A stretch of DNA of 64,000 bases, taken from contig JADJLB010000010.1 of NCBI GenBank assembly GCA_016705685.1, forward strand, positions 588,501 through 652,500, written 5' to 3'. Made by a program: the position numbers and the translations under genes. The notes below the pieces were generated by a model, which had not been told where the DNA came from, made no database searches, and worked only from the letters and a program-made list of their open reading frames with translations. Shown piece by piece: positions 18,179-27,082 of the stretch. Position 1 is the stretch's first letter, and every line of letters begins with the position of its first letter. Source of the stretch: Propionivibrio sp. (GTDB lineage: Bacteria > Pseudomonadota > Gammaproteobacteria > Burkholderiales > Rhodocyclaceae).

Positions 18179-18218
18179 ACTGCGAATTTCAGCACAAATT
18201 TCATTGCAAGTCCATTTT

Positions 18219-18224
18219 ATTATA
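18219..18224 (-). promoter_or_regulatory. -10 element of the gntR-sdh promoter
   Basis: On the minus strand this reads TATAAT, about 40 bases before the gntR start. No good -35 hexamer is present at the expected distance. The putative operator at 18229-18240 lies directly upstream, in the -10/-35 interval, where a bound regulator would block RNA polymerase. Confidence 0.5.
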
Positions 18225-18225
18225 A

Positions 18226-18241
18226 ATATCTTATATAAGAC
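18226..18241. promoter_or_regulatory. Putative GntR operator between gntR and mdh
   Basis: ATATCTTATATAAGAC with the perfect 12-bp palindrome TCTTATATAAGA at 18229-18240. The identical 16 bases occur at 46751-46766 upstream of aceA. The location in the divergent promoter of a GntR gene and mdh, and the palindrome length, fit a GntR dimer site. Binding is inferred, not shown. Confidence 0.7.
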
Positions 18242-18262
18242 ACATGACCACTTAAACGACAA

Positions 18263-18292
18263 TTGACACCACGCGAGCTTCGCTCGTATCAT
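18263..18292 (+). promoter_or_regulatory. Predicted sigma-70 promoter of mdh
   Basis: TTGACA (18263-18268) and TATCAT (18287-18292) are separated by 18 bases. The spacer contains a short CGAGC/GCTCG dyad. The predicted transcript has a leader of about 95 bases before the mdh start. The putative GntR operator lies about 22 bases upstream of the -35 hexamer. Confidence 0.6.
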
Positions 18293-18392
18293 TCCCCTCT
18301 GGTATTACTTGCCTTGAATGAACCAGTTACGGACGACCTAACAGTACTTATCTGGTTTTTTGCAGTTCATCTTTACCTACAGGAGCCGCACT

Positions 18393-19379
18393 ATGTCCAA
18401 ATCCCCAATTCGTGTCGCCGTGACCGGCGCTGCCGGCCAAATCGGTTACAGCCTGCTGTTCCGCATTGCGTCCGGTGAAATGCTCGGAAAGGACCAACCG
18501 GTCTTCCTCCAGCTGCTTGACTTGCCGCAAGCCCAGAAAGCCTGTCAGGGCGTCATGATGGAGCTTGATGACTGCGCTTTCCCGCTACTCGCCGGGATGA
18601 TCGCCACGGATGATCCGAACGTCGCGTTCAAGGATGCCGACGTTTGCCTGCTCGTCGGCGCGCGTCCGCGCGGACCCGGCATGGAGCGCGCCGATCTGCT
18701 CACCGCCAACGGCGCCATTTTTACCGTTCAAGGCAAAGCCATTGCCGAAAACGCCAAGGAAAACGTCAAGGTGCTAGTCGTCGGCAACCCCTGCAATACC
18801 AATGCGCTGATCGCCGCCTCTGCTGCCAAGAAGGTCGGTCGTACCGACCCGGCGAACTACCATGCCATGCTGCGCCTCGATTACAACCGTGCCGTCCTGC
18901 AACTCGCGCAGAAGACCAAGCGCCCGGTAGCCAGCTTCAAGAACCTGGTGGTCTGGGGAAATCACTCTCCGACGATGTACGCCGACTACCGTAACTGCAC
19001 GTCCAACGGTGACAACGTCAAAGCGCTGATCAACGACCCGGTGTGGAACAACGATGTATTCCTGCCGACCGTCGGCAAGCGTGGCGCTGCCATTATCGAA
19101 GCACGTGGCCTCTCTTCCGCCGCGTCCGCCGCCAACGCCGCGATCGACCACATTCATGACTGGGCCCTCGGTTCGGATAACTGGGTCACCATGGGCGTAC
19201 CAAGCGACGGTTCCTATGGCATCCCCGCCGGTATCGTGTTCGGCTTCCCCTGCGAGTGCAAAGGCGGTTCCTTCAAGATCGTTCAAGGACTCGAAATCGA
19301 CGATTACTCGCGCGAGAAAATCAACAAGACCCTCAAGGAACTCACCGACGAGGCTGAAGCCGTCAAGGCCATGCTCTAA
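18393..19379 (+). CDS. mdh: Malate dehydrogenase
   Basis: NAD-dependent oxidation of malate to oxaloacetate, the substrate of GltA encoded nearby. It is 328 residues of the betaproteobacterial, cytosolic-like type: the NAD-binding [17 protein letters not shown], the mobile-loop arginines in [16 protein letters not shown], and the catalytic histidine in [13 protein letters not shown] are visible. ATG 18393 has an AGGAG ribosome-binding site eight bases upstream. It is divergent from gntR and ends at an intrinsic terminator. Confidence 0.98.
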   Translation: MSKSPIRVAVTGAAGQIGYSLLFRIASGEMLGKDQPVFLQLLDLPQAQKACQGVMMELDDCAFPLLAGMIATDDPNVAFKDADVCLLVGARPRGPGMERADLLTANGAIFTVQGKAIAENAKENVKVLVVGNPCNTNALIAASAAKKVGRTDPANYHAMLRLDYNRAVLQLAQKTKRPVASFKNLVVWGNHSPTMYADYRNCTSNGDNVKALINDPVWNNDVFLPTVGKRGAAIIEARGLSSAASAANAAIDHIHDWALGSDNWVTMGVPSDGSYGIPAGIVFGFPCECKGGSFKIVQGLEIDDYSREKINKTLKELTDEAEAVKAML

Positions 19380-19401
19380 CAAAGCGCCCCGCTCCAATCG
19401 A

Positions 19402-19428
19402 AACCGCAGCCCGTCTGCGGTTTTTTTT
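19402..19428 (+). terminator. Intrinsic terminator after mdh
   Basis: AACCGCAG and CTGCGGTT form an 8-bp stem with a five-base loop (CCCGT), followed by an uninterrupted T-run. It starts 22 bases after the mdh stop. Confidence 0.9.
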
Positions 19429-19510
19429 GGCTTGGATTCGGCGTTGCCGGCTCGCGATTGTGGTTGTGCGAAGCAGCGCGCGTAGCGCATCATCCTGCCG
19501 AGGAGGCGGT

Positions 19511-21388
19511 ATGGACGTCGAACTCGTAGAAATCCGCGATTTTCTTGCCGAATACGCGCCGTTTTCACTGCTCGACGCGGCCGCGCTGAATGCCTTGCCA
19601 AGGCGGCTTGCAGTACGTTACCTGCGGCGCGGCAGCGCCTTTCCACCGGTGAACGAAAACCAGCGCTGCCTCTATGCGGTCCGTCAGGGCGCGATCGAAC
19701 TACGAACCGACGATGGCAGGTTGACTGGCATGCTGTCCGAGGGCGATATTTTCGATCAAGACTGCTGTGCTGCGGCCGAGCATGCCATAGCCACCGAACG
19801 CAGCGTGGGTACGGCAATCGAGGACACGCTGCTCTACCTGCTCCCCTGCGAGACACTGCAGGCCTTGCGTCGCGAGAACCCGGCACTCGACGACTACTTT
19901 GTCAGGAGCGTGGCCGAACGGCTGCGTCACGGTCGCCACGCTCTCGGTAATGGGCCAAGCGAACGTACGAGCCTGATGACCCTGACGGTCAGCGATTTTG
20001 TTCGTCGCGCCCCGGTAGGCGCCGAATCGTCGCTGCCGATCTGCGAGGCAGCCCGGATCATGTCGCGGGAGGGCGTTTCGGCCCTGCTCATCGTCGATTC
20101 CGGGGCCTTGTGCGGCATCGTAACCGACCGCGACCTTCGCACCCGCTGCCTGGCTCAACATCTTGCGCCGAATGAGCCGCTGGCCCGCATCATGAGCACG
20201 GAGGTGGCCTGCATCGGCCCCGAAAGTGCCGCTTTCGAAGCGCTCATGTTGATGACCCGCAAAGGCATCCATCATCTGCCGGTCGTTGATGCATCCGGCA
20301 TTCACGGGCTGGTCTCGGCCACCGACCTGTTGCGCTGGCAAAGCACCGACACGGTCTTTCTCGTCGGCCTCATCGGCAAGTCGCCGGATGTCGAATCGCT
20401 GATGCGCGCCAGTGCGGAGTTGCCGGAGTTGCAGCTCCAGATGCAGGGCCACGGCGCCACGCCGGGTCAGGTTGGGCAGGCCGTAGCGTCGGTCAATGAC
20501 GCCATCACCTGCCGTCTGATCGAATTGGCGCTGCAGGAACTCGGGCCAGCGCCTGTCGCCTTCACTTGGCTGGCCTGCGGCTCGCAGGGACGCCATGAGC
20601 AGACGGTACATTCCGATCAGGACAATGCCCTGATTCTCGACGACGCCTTTGACGACGCGCTGCACGGCCACTATTTTTCGGCACTTGCCGAGCGCGTCAA
20701 TGACGGGCTCGACGCCTGCGGCTACCGCTATTGCCCCGGCAAGGTGATGGCCAGCAACCCGCTGTGGCGGCAACCGCAGCGAGCATGGATCGCCATCTTT
20801 CGCGGCTGGATCGGGCACACCGACGCCAGGGCGGCGATGCTGGCCGCAAACTTTCTCGACCTGCGCACCGTCTACGGCGACACGGCGCTGCTCATGCCGC
20901 TGCACGAGGCAATCAAGCAGGCCTATTCGAAGAGCGAAGTATTTCTCGCAAACATGGTCGCCAATGCGCTGAAGAACAAGCCGCCGCTAGGCTTCTTCCG
21001 AAACTTCACGCTGATCGCCGACGGTGAACATGCGGACAGCTTCGACATCAAGCGGGGCGGCCTGATTCCGGTCACGGACATTGCCCGCATACTCGCGCTG
21101 TCGAATGGCCAGGCCCGGATCGGCACCCTCGCCCGACTGCGCGAAGCCGCCGGAACACCCGTCCTGAGCGCAGAAAGCGCGCACGAACTTGAGGAAGCGT
21201 TCGAGTATTTTGGCAACCTGCGGCTGCAACATCAGGCGGAGCAGATTCGGCGCGGCCAGGCGCCCGATAACTACCTTTCGCCGGCGGCTCTGACCTCGCT
21301 GGAGCGAAGCAATCTGAAAGAAGCCTTTGCGGTGGTCGAGCGCATGCAAAAGATCTTGTCCCAACGCTACCCGGACCGTCCCGCCTGA
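19511..21388 (+). CDS. Cyclic-nucleotide-binding/CBS/DUF294 nucleotidyltransferase-like protein
   Basis: A 625-residue multidomain signalling protein. An N-terminal cNMP-binding-like beta-roll (about residues 15-140) is followed by a pair of CBS domains (about 160-285, with VSALLIVDSGALCGIVTDRDL and GIHHLPVVDASGIHGLVS). Next comes a DUF294 putative nucleotidyltransferase with GSQGRHEQTVHSDQDN (about 360-385), then the DUF294 C-terminal domain. The GS-x-GR-x-E and Asp residues suggest possible nucleotidyl transfer, as in GlnD-like domains, but the target is unknown. ATG 19511 has AGGAGG at a good distance. The end overlaps the exonuclease gene by one base, a pairing known from other proteobacteria. 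Confidence 0.9.
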   Translation: MDVELVEIRDFLAEYAPFSLLDAAALNALPRRLAVRYLRRGSAFPPVNENQRCLYAVRQGAIELRTDDGRLTGMLSEGDIFDQDCCAAAEHAIATERSVGTAIEDTLLYLLPCETLQALRRENPALDDYFVRSVAERLRHGRHALGNGPSERTSLMTLTVSDFVRRAPVGAESSLPICEAARIMSREGVSALLIVDSGALCGIVTDRDLRTRCLAQHLAPNEPLARIMSTEVACIGPESAAFEALMLMTRKGIHHLPVVDASGIHGLVSATDLLRWQSTDTVFLVGLIGKSPDVESLMRASAELPELQLQMQGHGATPGQVGQAVASVNDAITCRLIELALQELGPAPVAFTWLACGSQGRHEQTVHSDQDNALILDDAFDDALHGHYFSALAERVNDGLDACGYRYCPGKVMASNPLWRQPQRAWIAIFRGWIGHTDARAAMLAANFLDLRTVYGDTALLMPLHEAIKQAYSKSEVFLANMVANALKNKPPLGFFRNFTLIADGEHADSFDIKRGGLIPVTDIARILALSNGQARIGTLARLREAAGTPVLSAESAHELEEAFEYFGNLRLQHQAEQIRRGQAPDNYLSPAALTSLERSNLKEAFAVVERMQKILSQRYPDRPA

Positions 21389-22086
21389 TGCTGCTCGAAT
21401 GCGTTGAACGTTGCTTCGGTCATGATTTCAGGCGTCGCCGGCTGCTTGCCCGCGCGCCAGCCGGGCCGCTTCGCGACTACCTGGCGACGCCCTTCCCCGC
21501 CCCGGATGCGCCAAGCCGGGAGACTGCCTATCTGGCGCTCGATCTGGAGACGACTGGTGCCGACCCGGCGCGTAACGAAATCGTCAGCTTCGGCTGGGTG
21601 TGCATGGACGGCGAGCGGATCGACCTCGGATCGGCCCGCCACTACATTGTTCGACTTCGCGGCGCCGTCAGCGACGCATCGGCGGTGATCCATGGCATTA
21701 CCGACGATCAATGTCAGACGGGTTGCCATCTTGAGTCGGCACTCGCTGAGTTGCTGGCCACTTTGGCCGGGCGGGTGATGATCGCGCATCGGGCAGAAAC
21801 CGAACGCGGCTTTGTCGGCCACGCCTGTGAAGCCATTTATGGCGGACGCATTCTGATCCCGACGGTCGACACCCTGCGCATCGCCATTCGCGCCAAAGCG
21901 CGCCAGAATCGACCGTTGCAGCGCGGCGACCTGCGCCTCTCCGCCCTGCGCCAGAAGTACAGGCTGCCCCGCTACCGCGCCCACAACGCGCTCAGCGACG
22001 CGCTGTCGACGGCCGAATTGTTCCTCGCCCAACAGACCGAAAGCGTGGAGACGACGCTGTTGAAAAACTGGCTAACTTTCCGTTAG
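21388..22086 (+). CDS. DEDDh 3'-5' exonuclease (DnaQ/PolC epsilon-like)
   Basis: A 232-residue protein with an exonuclease fold. The ExoI motif is LALDLETTGADP, ExoII lies near VIHGITDDQ, and the ExoIII-like HNALSDALSTAELFL carries the catalytic His/Asp of the DEDDh type. The substrate cannot be told from sequence. It shares a TGATG junction with the CBS/DUF294 gene, so the two are coupled; in similar operons the pair is thought to act with acetate or solute transport, but none is present here. Confidence 0.88.
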   Translation: MLLECVERCFGHDFRRRRLLARAPAGPLRDYLATPFPAPDAPSRETAYLALDLETTGADPARNEIVSFGWVCMDGERIDLGSARHYIVRLRGAVSDASAVIHGITDDQCQTGCHLESALAELLATLAGRVMIAHRAETERGFVGHACEAIYGGRILIPTVDTLRIAIRAKARQNRPLQRGDLRLSALRQKYRLPRYRAHNALSDALSTAELFLAQQTESVETTLLKNWLTFR

Positions 22087-22165
22087 CTGAAGTATGCTTG
22101 GCTCTGAATTCCTGGTTCTACCGACTTGTAGAAAACCTCCCTGCCCCTACTTGCGTGATCACTTG

Positions 22166-24994
22166 ATGATAAAAATCAAATCTGCCTTGCAAAGATTTCA
22201 GTGCGGGGTCCTTGCGCCCTTGGTTTTATTCGCGACCTGTGGATTTCTGCTGGCCGCGCCGGCCTACGCCGATTCTGATAAGGCCGCAAAGCTGTATGAG
22301 GATGCGCTACGTCGATACGACAAGGGCGATCTGCCAGGAGCTTCGGTCCAGCTTAAAAGTGCCATTCAGCAGAACAGCAAGATGCTTTCCGCCCATCTGC
22401 TGCTGGGCAAAACATTGTTCAAGCTAGGTCAGTTGAAGGGTGCAGAAGCCGCATTTGAAGAAGCTCTTAAATTGGGGGTGGATCGTGGCGAAGTTGCCTT
22501 GCCGCTCGGACAGGTCTATCTCCTTCTCGGCGAATCGAAACTCGTCATCGACAGGATCCAACCCACGGGGCTATCGCCAGCCCTGCAAGCGGAAATCCTG
22601 ACTCTGAGGGGAACGGCTTATGCAGAAAGCGGAAATTCAAACTTGGCTGCGCGTTCGTTTGCCGAGGCACGCACGCTGAACCCCAAGTCGCCCGCTCCGC
22701 TGATCGCTGAAGGGTCCTGGCTGCTGAAGCAGGGCAAACAGCAGGAAGCCATGACCTTGATCAAAAAGGCCATCGAACTGGCGCCGAAAGATGCCCAAGC
22801 CTGGAGCACCTACGCTTCGGTATTGCAAGCCGGGCAAGACGTGACGGGAGCGCTGGCGGCCTATGATCGTTCTCTCGAATTGGATCCCCGGCACGCCGAG
22901 GCACGGCTGTCACGGGCCGCCTTGCTGATGAGCTTGAATCGCGGGAAAGAAGCTGAAAAGGATCTTTCCCTGCTTACCGAGGCCAATCTGGAAGATCCAC
23001 GTGTTTTCTATCTCCGCGCAGTGTTGGCTAGTGAGCGGGGCGACGCGGCGGGTGCCAAGGCGTTACTGGCAGAAGCCACTCGCGAGATCGATGCCCTGCC
23101 AAAGACCTATCTCAGCGGCAAAGGTCATTTACTCATGGTGGCGGCGCTGGCCAACCATGCGTTGCGAAACTGGGAAAAAGCTACCGAATACCTCAATCTC
23201 ATTCTGGAACGAACGCCGCGAAATTTTGTAGCTCGCAAGCTATTGGCGTCGATATACATTGAAACCAAAGACTACAAGCGAGCCAGGACACTCCTGGAAA
23301 AACTCTTAGAGGCCACTCCGGATGATTCCCAGGTTCAATTCATGCTGGGTTCCGTCTACCTGGTCTTGCGTCAGCACACTCAGGCGGCCGAATTGCTTGA
23401 AAAAGCAACCCACGGGGGTAACCCGGCAGCAGTGCACGAATTGGGTTTGAGCCAGCTCGCCCTGGGCCGGGACAATATCGGTATTGCCAGTCTGGAGAAG
23501 GCTTTCTCGGGAGATATTGGCGACAATTGGGCGGGGGTCGAATTGTCCATTATCTACTCACGGCAAGGACAATTGAAGAAGGCGGTACAGGTCGCTGAAA
23601 CCATTGTCAAGAGAGAGCCTTCCAATCTGGCGATGATTAACTTTCTCGGATCTGTCAAAGGCGCAAGTGGGGACAAAGCCGGTGCGCGGGCAGCATACTT
23701 ACAGGTACTTGCCAAAGATCCAGGGTTTCGCCCGGCTATTCTCAACCTGATTCGACTCGACGTGGAAGAGTCGCACGTCGACGAAGCCCGGACCAGGTTG
23801 AACCAGCTCCTCGCCAAACGAGGTGACGACCCCGATGCCCTTTATGAGTTCGGCGCGCTGGAAGTCAAAGCCAAGAAAACGGAAAACGCCGTCCGCTACT
23901 GGCAAAAGGCAATTGACGTGCAACGAACAGACACACGTCCCGGACTCGCCCTGGTCGACTTGTTGGGACGTCAGGGACAAACAGCTCAAGCCTTGACTGT
24001 CGCGAAACAACTAGCATCCACCTATCCGGACGACTTGGCGGTCAAAGTGGCTCTCGGACGCGCACTCATGGCAGCCGACGATCTGACCAGTGCGCGTAGC
24101 GTATTCCACTCGGCGACGCTCCTGGCCAATTACGACCCTACGCTCCAGGTGCAAATTGGCCGATTGCAGCTCAACGCAGGCAATCCGGACGGCGCGGTCT
24201 ACAGCGCCCAAAAAGCGTTACAAGGCCTGGCCAACGACGAAGCTGCCTTGACCCTCATGGTCGAAGCGGAAACAGTACGCGGCGAAACCGCTCGTGCCAA
24301 AACGGCACTGAAGGCTTTGGCAGATTCGCACCCGAACAGCCTGGCCACTTTGCAGACCAGCGCCAACTTCGCAATGACCAATGGCCAATACGCTGCGGCA
24401 GCCAACGGTTACCGAGCCGTTCTGGCCCTTCAACCGACGACGGCAACGGCGATCAATATCGTGCAGGCACATGTCGCCCTGGGAGAATACGCCAAAGCCA
24501 TCACATTCCTCACGGATTGGCTCAAGAAGCATACTAACGACAGCACCGCCCTGAAGGCCTTGGCGGAATTGCAAATGCGCACCGGGAACTACTCGGCAGC
24601 TCGCAAGACCTATGAACTCGTCCTTGCTTACGAACCGGACGACACATTGAGCTTGAATAATCTGGCCATTGTGTTGTTGAATCTGAATGACCCAAAGGCC
24701 TCGGAAATCGCTGAAAAAGCACACAAGCTGGTACCCAACAATTCGGTAGTCACCGATACTCTGGGCTGGATTATGGTGCGTCAGGGAAAGGCCGAATCTG
24801 GCTTGGGGCTTTTACGTGAAGCGCGTCTCAGAAGCCCTGAGAACAGCGAGATACGGTTCCATCTTGCCTATGCCCTGGCAAAAACCGGTCGGAAGGCTGA
24901 AGCCAAGGAAGAACTTACCGCGGCCTTGAATGGCCCAAACAAGCTCAAAATTCAGGGCGAAGTTTCCGAGTTGAAAACCGAATTGGGCCTGTAA
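22166..24994 (+). CDS. prsT: PrsT, PEP-CTERM system TPR-repeat protein
   Basis: A 942-residue exported protein: a signal peptide (VLAPLVLFATCGFLLAAPAYA) is followed by an almost continuous array of some twenty tetratricopeptide repeats. These include AEAAFEEALKLG, ALAAYDRSLELDP and ARKTYELVLAYEPDD. Length and repeat order fit PrsT, the TPR protein found with exosortase/PEP-CTERM and exopolysaccharide loci. A Cys lies inside the hydrophobic segment, but the lipobox is imperfect. ATG 22166 was chosen because translation from an upstream start would give a long non-signal extension. No exosortase, PrsK or PrsR is in this window, so it is an outlying member. Confidence 0.9.
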   Translation: MIKIKSALQRFQCGVLAPLVLFATCGFLLAAPAYADSDKAAKLYEDALRRYDKGDLPGASVQLKSAIQQNSKMLSAHLLLGKTLFKLGQLKGAEAAFEEALKLGVDRGEVALPLGQVYLLLGESKLVIDRIQPTGLSPALQAEILTLRGTAYAESGNSNLAARSFAEARTLNPKSPAPLIAEGSWLLKQGKQQEAMTLIKKAIELAPKDAQAWSTYASVLQAGQDVTGALAAYDRSLELDPRHAEARLSRAALLMSLNRGKEAEKDLSLLTEANLEDPRVFYLRAVLASERGDAAGAKALLAEATREIDALPKTYLSGKGHLLMVAALANHALRNWEKATEYLNLILERTPRNFVARKLLASIYIETKDYKRARTLLEKLLEATPDDSQVQFMLGSVYLVLRQHTQAAELLEKATHGGNPAAVHELGLSQLALGRDNIGIASLEKAFSGDIGDNWAGVELSIIYSRQGQLKKAVQVAETIVKREPSNLAMINFLGSVKGASGDKAGARAAYLQVLAKDPGFRPAILNLIRLDVEESHVDEARTRLNQLLAKRGDDPDALYEFGALEVKAKKTENAVRYWQKAIDVQRTDTRPGLALVDLLGRQGQTAQALTVAKQLASTYPDDLAVKVALGRALMAADDLTSARSVFHSATLLANYDPTLQVQIGRLQLNAGNPDGAVYSAQKALQGLANDEAALTLMVEAETVRGETARAKTALKALADSHPNSLATLQTSANFAMTNGQYAAAANGYRAVLALQPTTATAINIVQAHVALGEYAKAITFLTDWLKKHTNDSTALKALAELQMRTGNYSAARKTYELVLAYEPDDTLSLNNLAIVLLNLNDPKASEIAEKAHKLVPNNSVVTDTLGWIMVRQGKAESGLGLLREARLRSPENSEIRFHLAYALAKTGRKAEAKEELTAALNGPNKLKIQGEVSELKTELGL

Positions 24995-25086
24995 AAGGGC
25001 AGTTTGGTGTCGAGAATTTTTACGAAATGCGCGTTTCAGAACCAAGAATTTCTTAAATATTTATTAAAAACATATCATTACAAAAT

Positions 25087-25102
25087 TGGTTCGATTTTTG
25101 CT
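25087..25102 (+). promoter_or_regulatory. Predicted sigma-54 (RpoN) promoter of the PEP-CTERM gene
   Basis: TGGTTCGATTTTTGCT matches the -24/-12 pattern TGGCACG-N4-TTGCW at the key positions, with GG (25088-25089) and GC (25100-25101) separated by exactly ten bases. Transcription would start near 25113, giving a leader of about 33 bases before ATG 25146. The surroundings are AT-rich. PEP-CTERM genes in floc-forming betaproteobacteria have been reported to depend on RpoN with PrsK/PrsR. Confidence 0.65.
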
Positions 25103-25145
25103 TTTAATTGTTTGTCCAGTAATCATCACCGTTCGGAATCGACGT

Positions 25146-25943
25146 ATGAAAACAATTTCAGCAACTTGCCTCCTTGCCTCGGCCCTGATGCTTGGCCTTC
25201 CCCTTCAAGCTTCTGCCAGCACCGCCACTTTCTTGGGCTCTGGGACAGGTCCCGGAGGGGTCAGCGTCAGCGCATCGGCTGTTTTCGATATTTCAGGCAA
25301 CAACCTCACCATCACCTTGACCAACACCTCCGTGGCTAACTCTGGGCAGGACGTTCCGGGCAGCACGCTGACTGGGGTCTTTTGGAATTCTGCCAGCAGC
25401 CGGTCCCTGACGCCGTTGTCCGCAACGGTTGCGTCGGGTTCTTCGATCATTCAACAGGCAGGGTGTTGCGCAGGTGTCACCAATGTCGGTGGCGAGTTCG
25501 GGTACCAGGCTGCCGCTTTTGGAGCCGGTGCACCTGTCGGCGCCAACCGTGGAATCGCCAGTTCCGGATACCTGACCACGGGATTATCCGGCAACCTGGG
25601 TAACTTTAACGGGGTTAATCTTGAGGGTCCGGTTTCACTTGATGGAATCAACTTCGGAATTGTTTCATCCGCTTCAGGATTCAATCCGAATGGCGGCCTA
25701 AGTGCCGTTCCGCTTATACAGAACTCTGTGGTTTTTGTGCTGACCGGTGTAAACGGCTTGACGACTGCGGACATTTCCAATGTCAGTTTTCAGTACGGCA
25801 CAGCGTATAACGAATTGAACGTGCCAGGTGGCGGCGGTGGCGGCAAGGTGCCTGAGCCGGGTTCCGTAGCCTTGTTTGGCGCTTCACTTCTTGCACTGTA
25901 TGCGACGACCCGGCGCCGCAAGTCCATCGGTTTACGACTGTAG
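25146..25943 (+). CDS. PEP-CTERM sorting domain protein
   Basis: A 265-residue secreted protein. A signal peptide (residues 1-24, ending QASA) is followed by a low-complexity Ser/Gly/Asn/Thr-rich beta-type domain and a Gly hinge. It ends in the sorting signal VPEPGSVALFGASLLAL, a transmembrane segment and an Arg-rich tail (TTRRRKS). Such proteins are cut and anchored by exosortase (XrtA) and belong to surface or floc matrix systems. A CC pair occurs mid-protein. ATG 25146 was preferred over an upstream GTG at 25086, which overlaps the predicted sigma-54 promoter. It lies 151 bases after prsT with its own promoter. Confidence 0.93.
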   Translation: MKTISATCLLASALMLGLPLQASASTATFLGSGTGPGGVSVSASAVFDISGNNLTITLTNTSVANSGQDVPGSTLTGVFWNSASSRSLTPLSATVASGSSIIQQAGCCAGVTNVGGEFGYQAAAFGAGAPVGANRGIASSGYLTTGLSGNLGNFNGVNLEGPVSLDGINFGIVSSASGFNPNGGLSAVPLIQNSVVFVLTGVNGLTTADISNVSFQYGTAYNELNVPGGGGGGKVPEPGSVALFGASLLALYATTRRRKSIGLRL

Positions 25944-26032
25944 AAAAACACTCACCTGCACTTTGGTCAAGAGCAAGCAAGACGGGTTAGACGCCCCTGG
26001 TTTTGTTCTTCCATAAGACTTCGCCGTGACTC

Positions 26033-27082
26033 TTACAAAGCCACGGCGAAATACTTTCTCTGGAACAGCAGTGCCACATTGACCAGACCGATCATCACCG
26101 GCACTTCGACCAGTGGGCCGATCACCGCGGCAAACGCAACGCCCGAGTCGATGCCGTAAACCGCCACGGCAACCGCGATGGCCAGTTCAAAGTTGTTGCT
26201 GGCCGCTGTGAATGAGAGGGTGGCGCACTTTTCGTAAGTGGCTCCCAGACGCCGGCTCACGAAAAAAGAAAAAACAAACATCGCGACAAAATAGATCAGC
26301 AGCGGAATGGCGATACGCACCACGTCCAGCGGAATGCTGACGATCAGCTTGCCCTTCAGGCTGAACATGACAACGATGGTGAACAGCAGCGCGATCAGCG
26401 TGATCGGCCCGATCTTCGGAACGAAGCGGGTGTGATACCAATCCTTCGAAACAAAACGCAGCATGATCACGCGGGTCAACACCCCGGCCAGGCACGGGAT
26501 GCCCAGGTAGATGAACACACTTTCGGCAATCTGCCCGATCGAGATATCGATGACCGCGCCGGACAGCCCGAAGAGCGGCGGCAGCACGGTGATGAACAGC
26601 CAGGCATAGACGCTGAAAAACAGCACCTGAAAGATCGAGTTGAAGGCCACCAGGCCGGCGGCATACTCGGTGGATCCCTTGGCCAGTTCGTTCCAGACAA
26701 TCACCATGGCAATGCAACGGGCCAGGCCGATCATGATCAGACCGACCATGTATTCAGGCTGGTCCTGGAGAAATACGATCGCCAGCGCGAACATCAGGAT
26801 TGGCCCGAGAATCCAGTTCTGCACCAGAGACAAGCCCAGCACTTTCGTGTCGCGGAATACGTCGGGCAATTCTTCGTAACGCACCTTGGCGAAGGGTGGG
26901 TACATCATCAGGATCAGCCCCACGGCAATCGGCATATTGGTCGTGCCGACCTGGAAGCTGTTAATGAAATCCTCGATCCCCGGAACAGAAAAGCCGAGAG
27001 CTACCCCGAGTGCCATGGCGGCAAAAATCCAGACGGTGAGATACCTGTCGAGAAACGAGAGTTTCTTCGCAATGGCGCTCAT
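26033..27082 (-). CDS. arsB: Arsenite efflux transporter, ACR3 family
   Basis: A 349-residue membrane protein with about ten transmembrane helices. [17 protein letters not shown] contains the essential membrane cysteine, and [12 protein letters not shown] contains the conserved glutamate of the ACR3 family, which exports As(III) and, in some members, Sb(III). It starts four bases inside the end of arsC (ATGA). The order arsR-arsC-acr3 forms a compact resistance operon. Confidence 0.96.
   Translation of the reverse strand: MSAIAKKLSFLDRYLTVWIFAAMALGVALGFSVPGIEDFINSFQVGTTNMPIAVGLILMMYPPFAKVRYEELPDVFRDTKVLGLSLVQNWILGPILMFALAIVFLQDQPEYMVGLIMIGLARCIAMVIVWNELAKGSTEYAAGLVAFNSIFQVLFFSVYAWLFITVLPPLFGLSGAVIDISIGQIAESVFIYLGIPCLAGVLTRVIMLRFVSKDWYHTRFVPKIGPITLIALLFTIVVMFSLKGKLIVSIPLDVVRIAIPLLIYFVAMFVFSFFVSRRLGATYEKCATLSFTAASNNFELAIAVAVAVYGIDSGVAFAAVIGPLVEVPVMIGLVNVALLFQRKYFAVAL

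Noticed and set aside
26008-26050. CGCCGTG/CACGGCG dyad at the end of arsB as a terminator
   Set aside because: The stem is only 7 bp with a long loop that includes the arsB stop codon, and no T-run follows.
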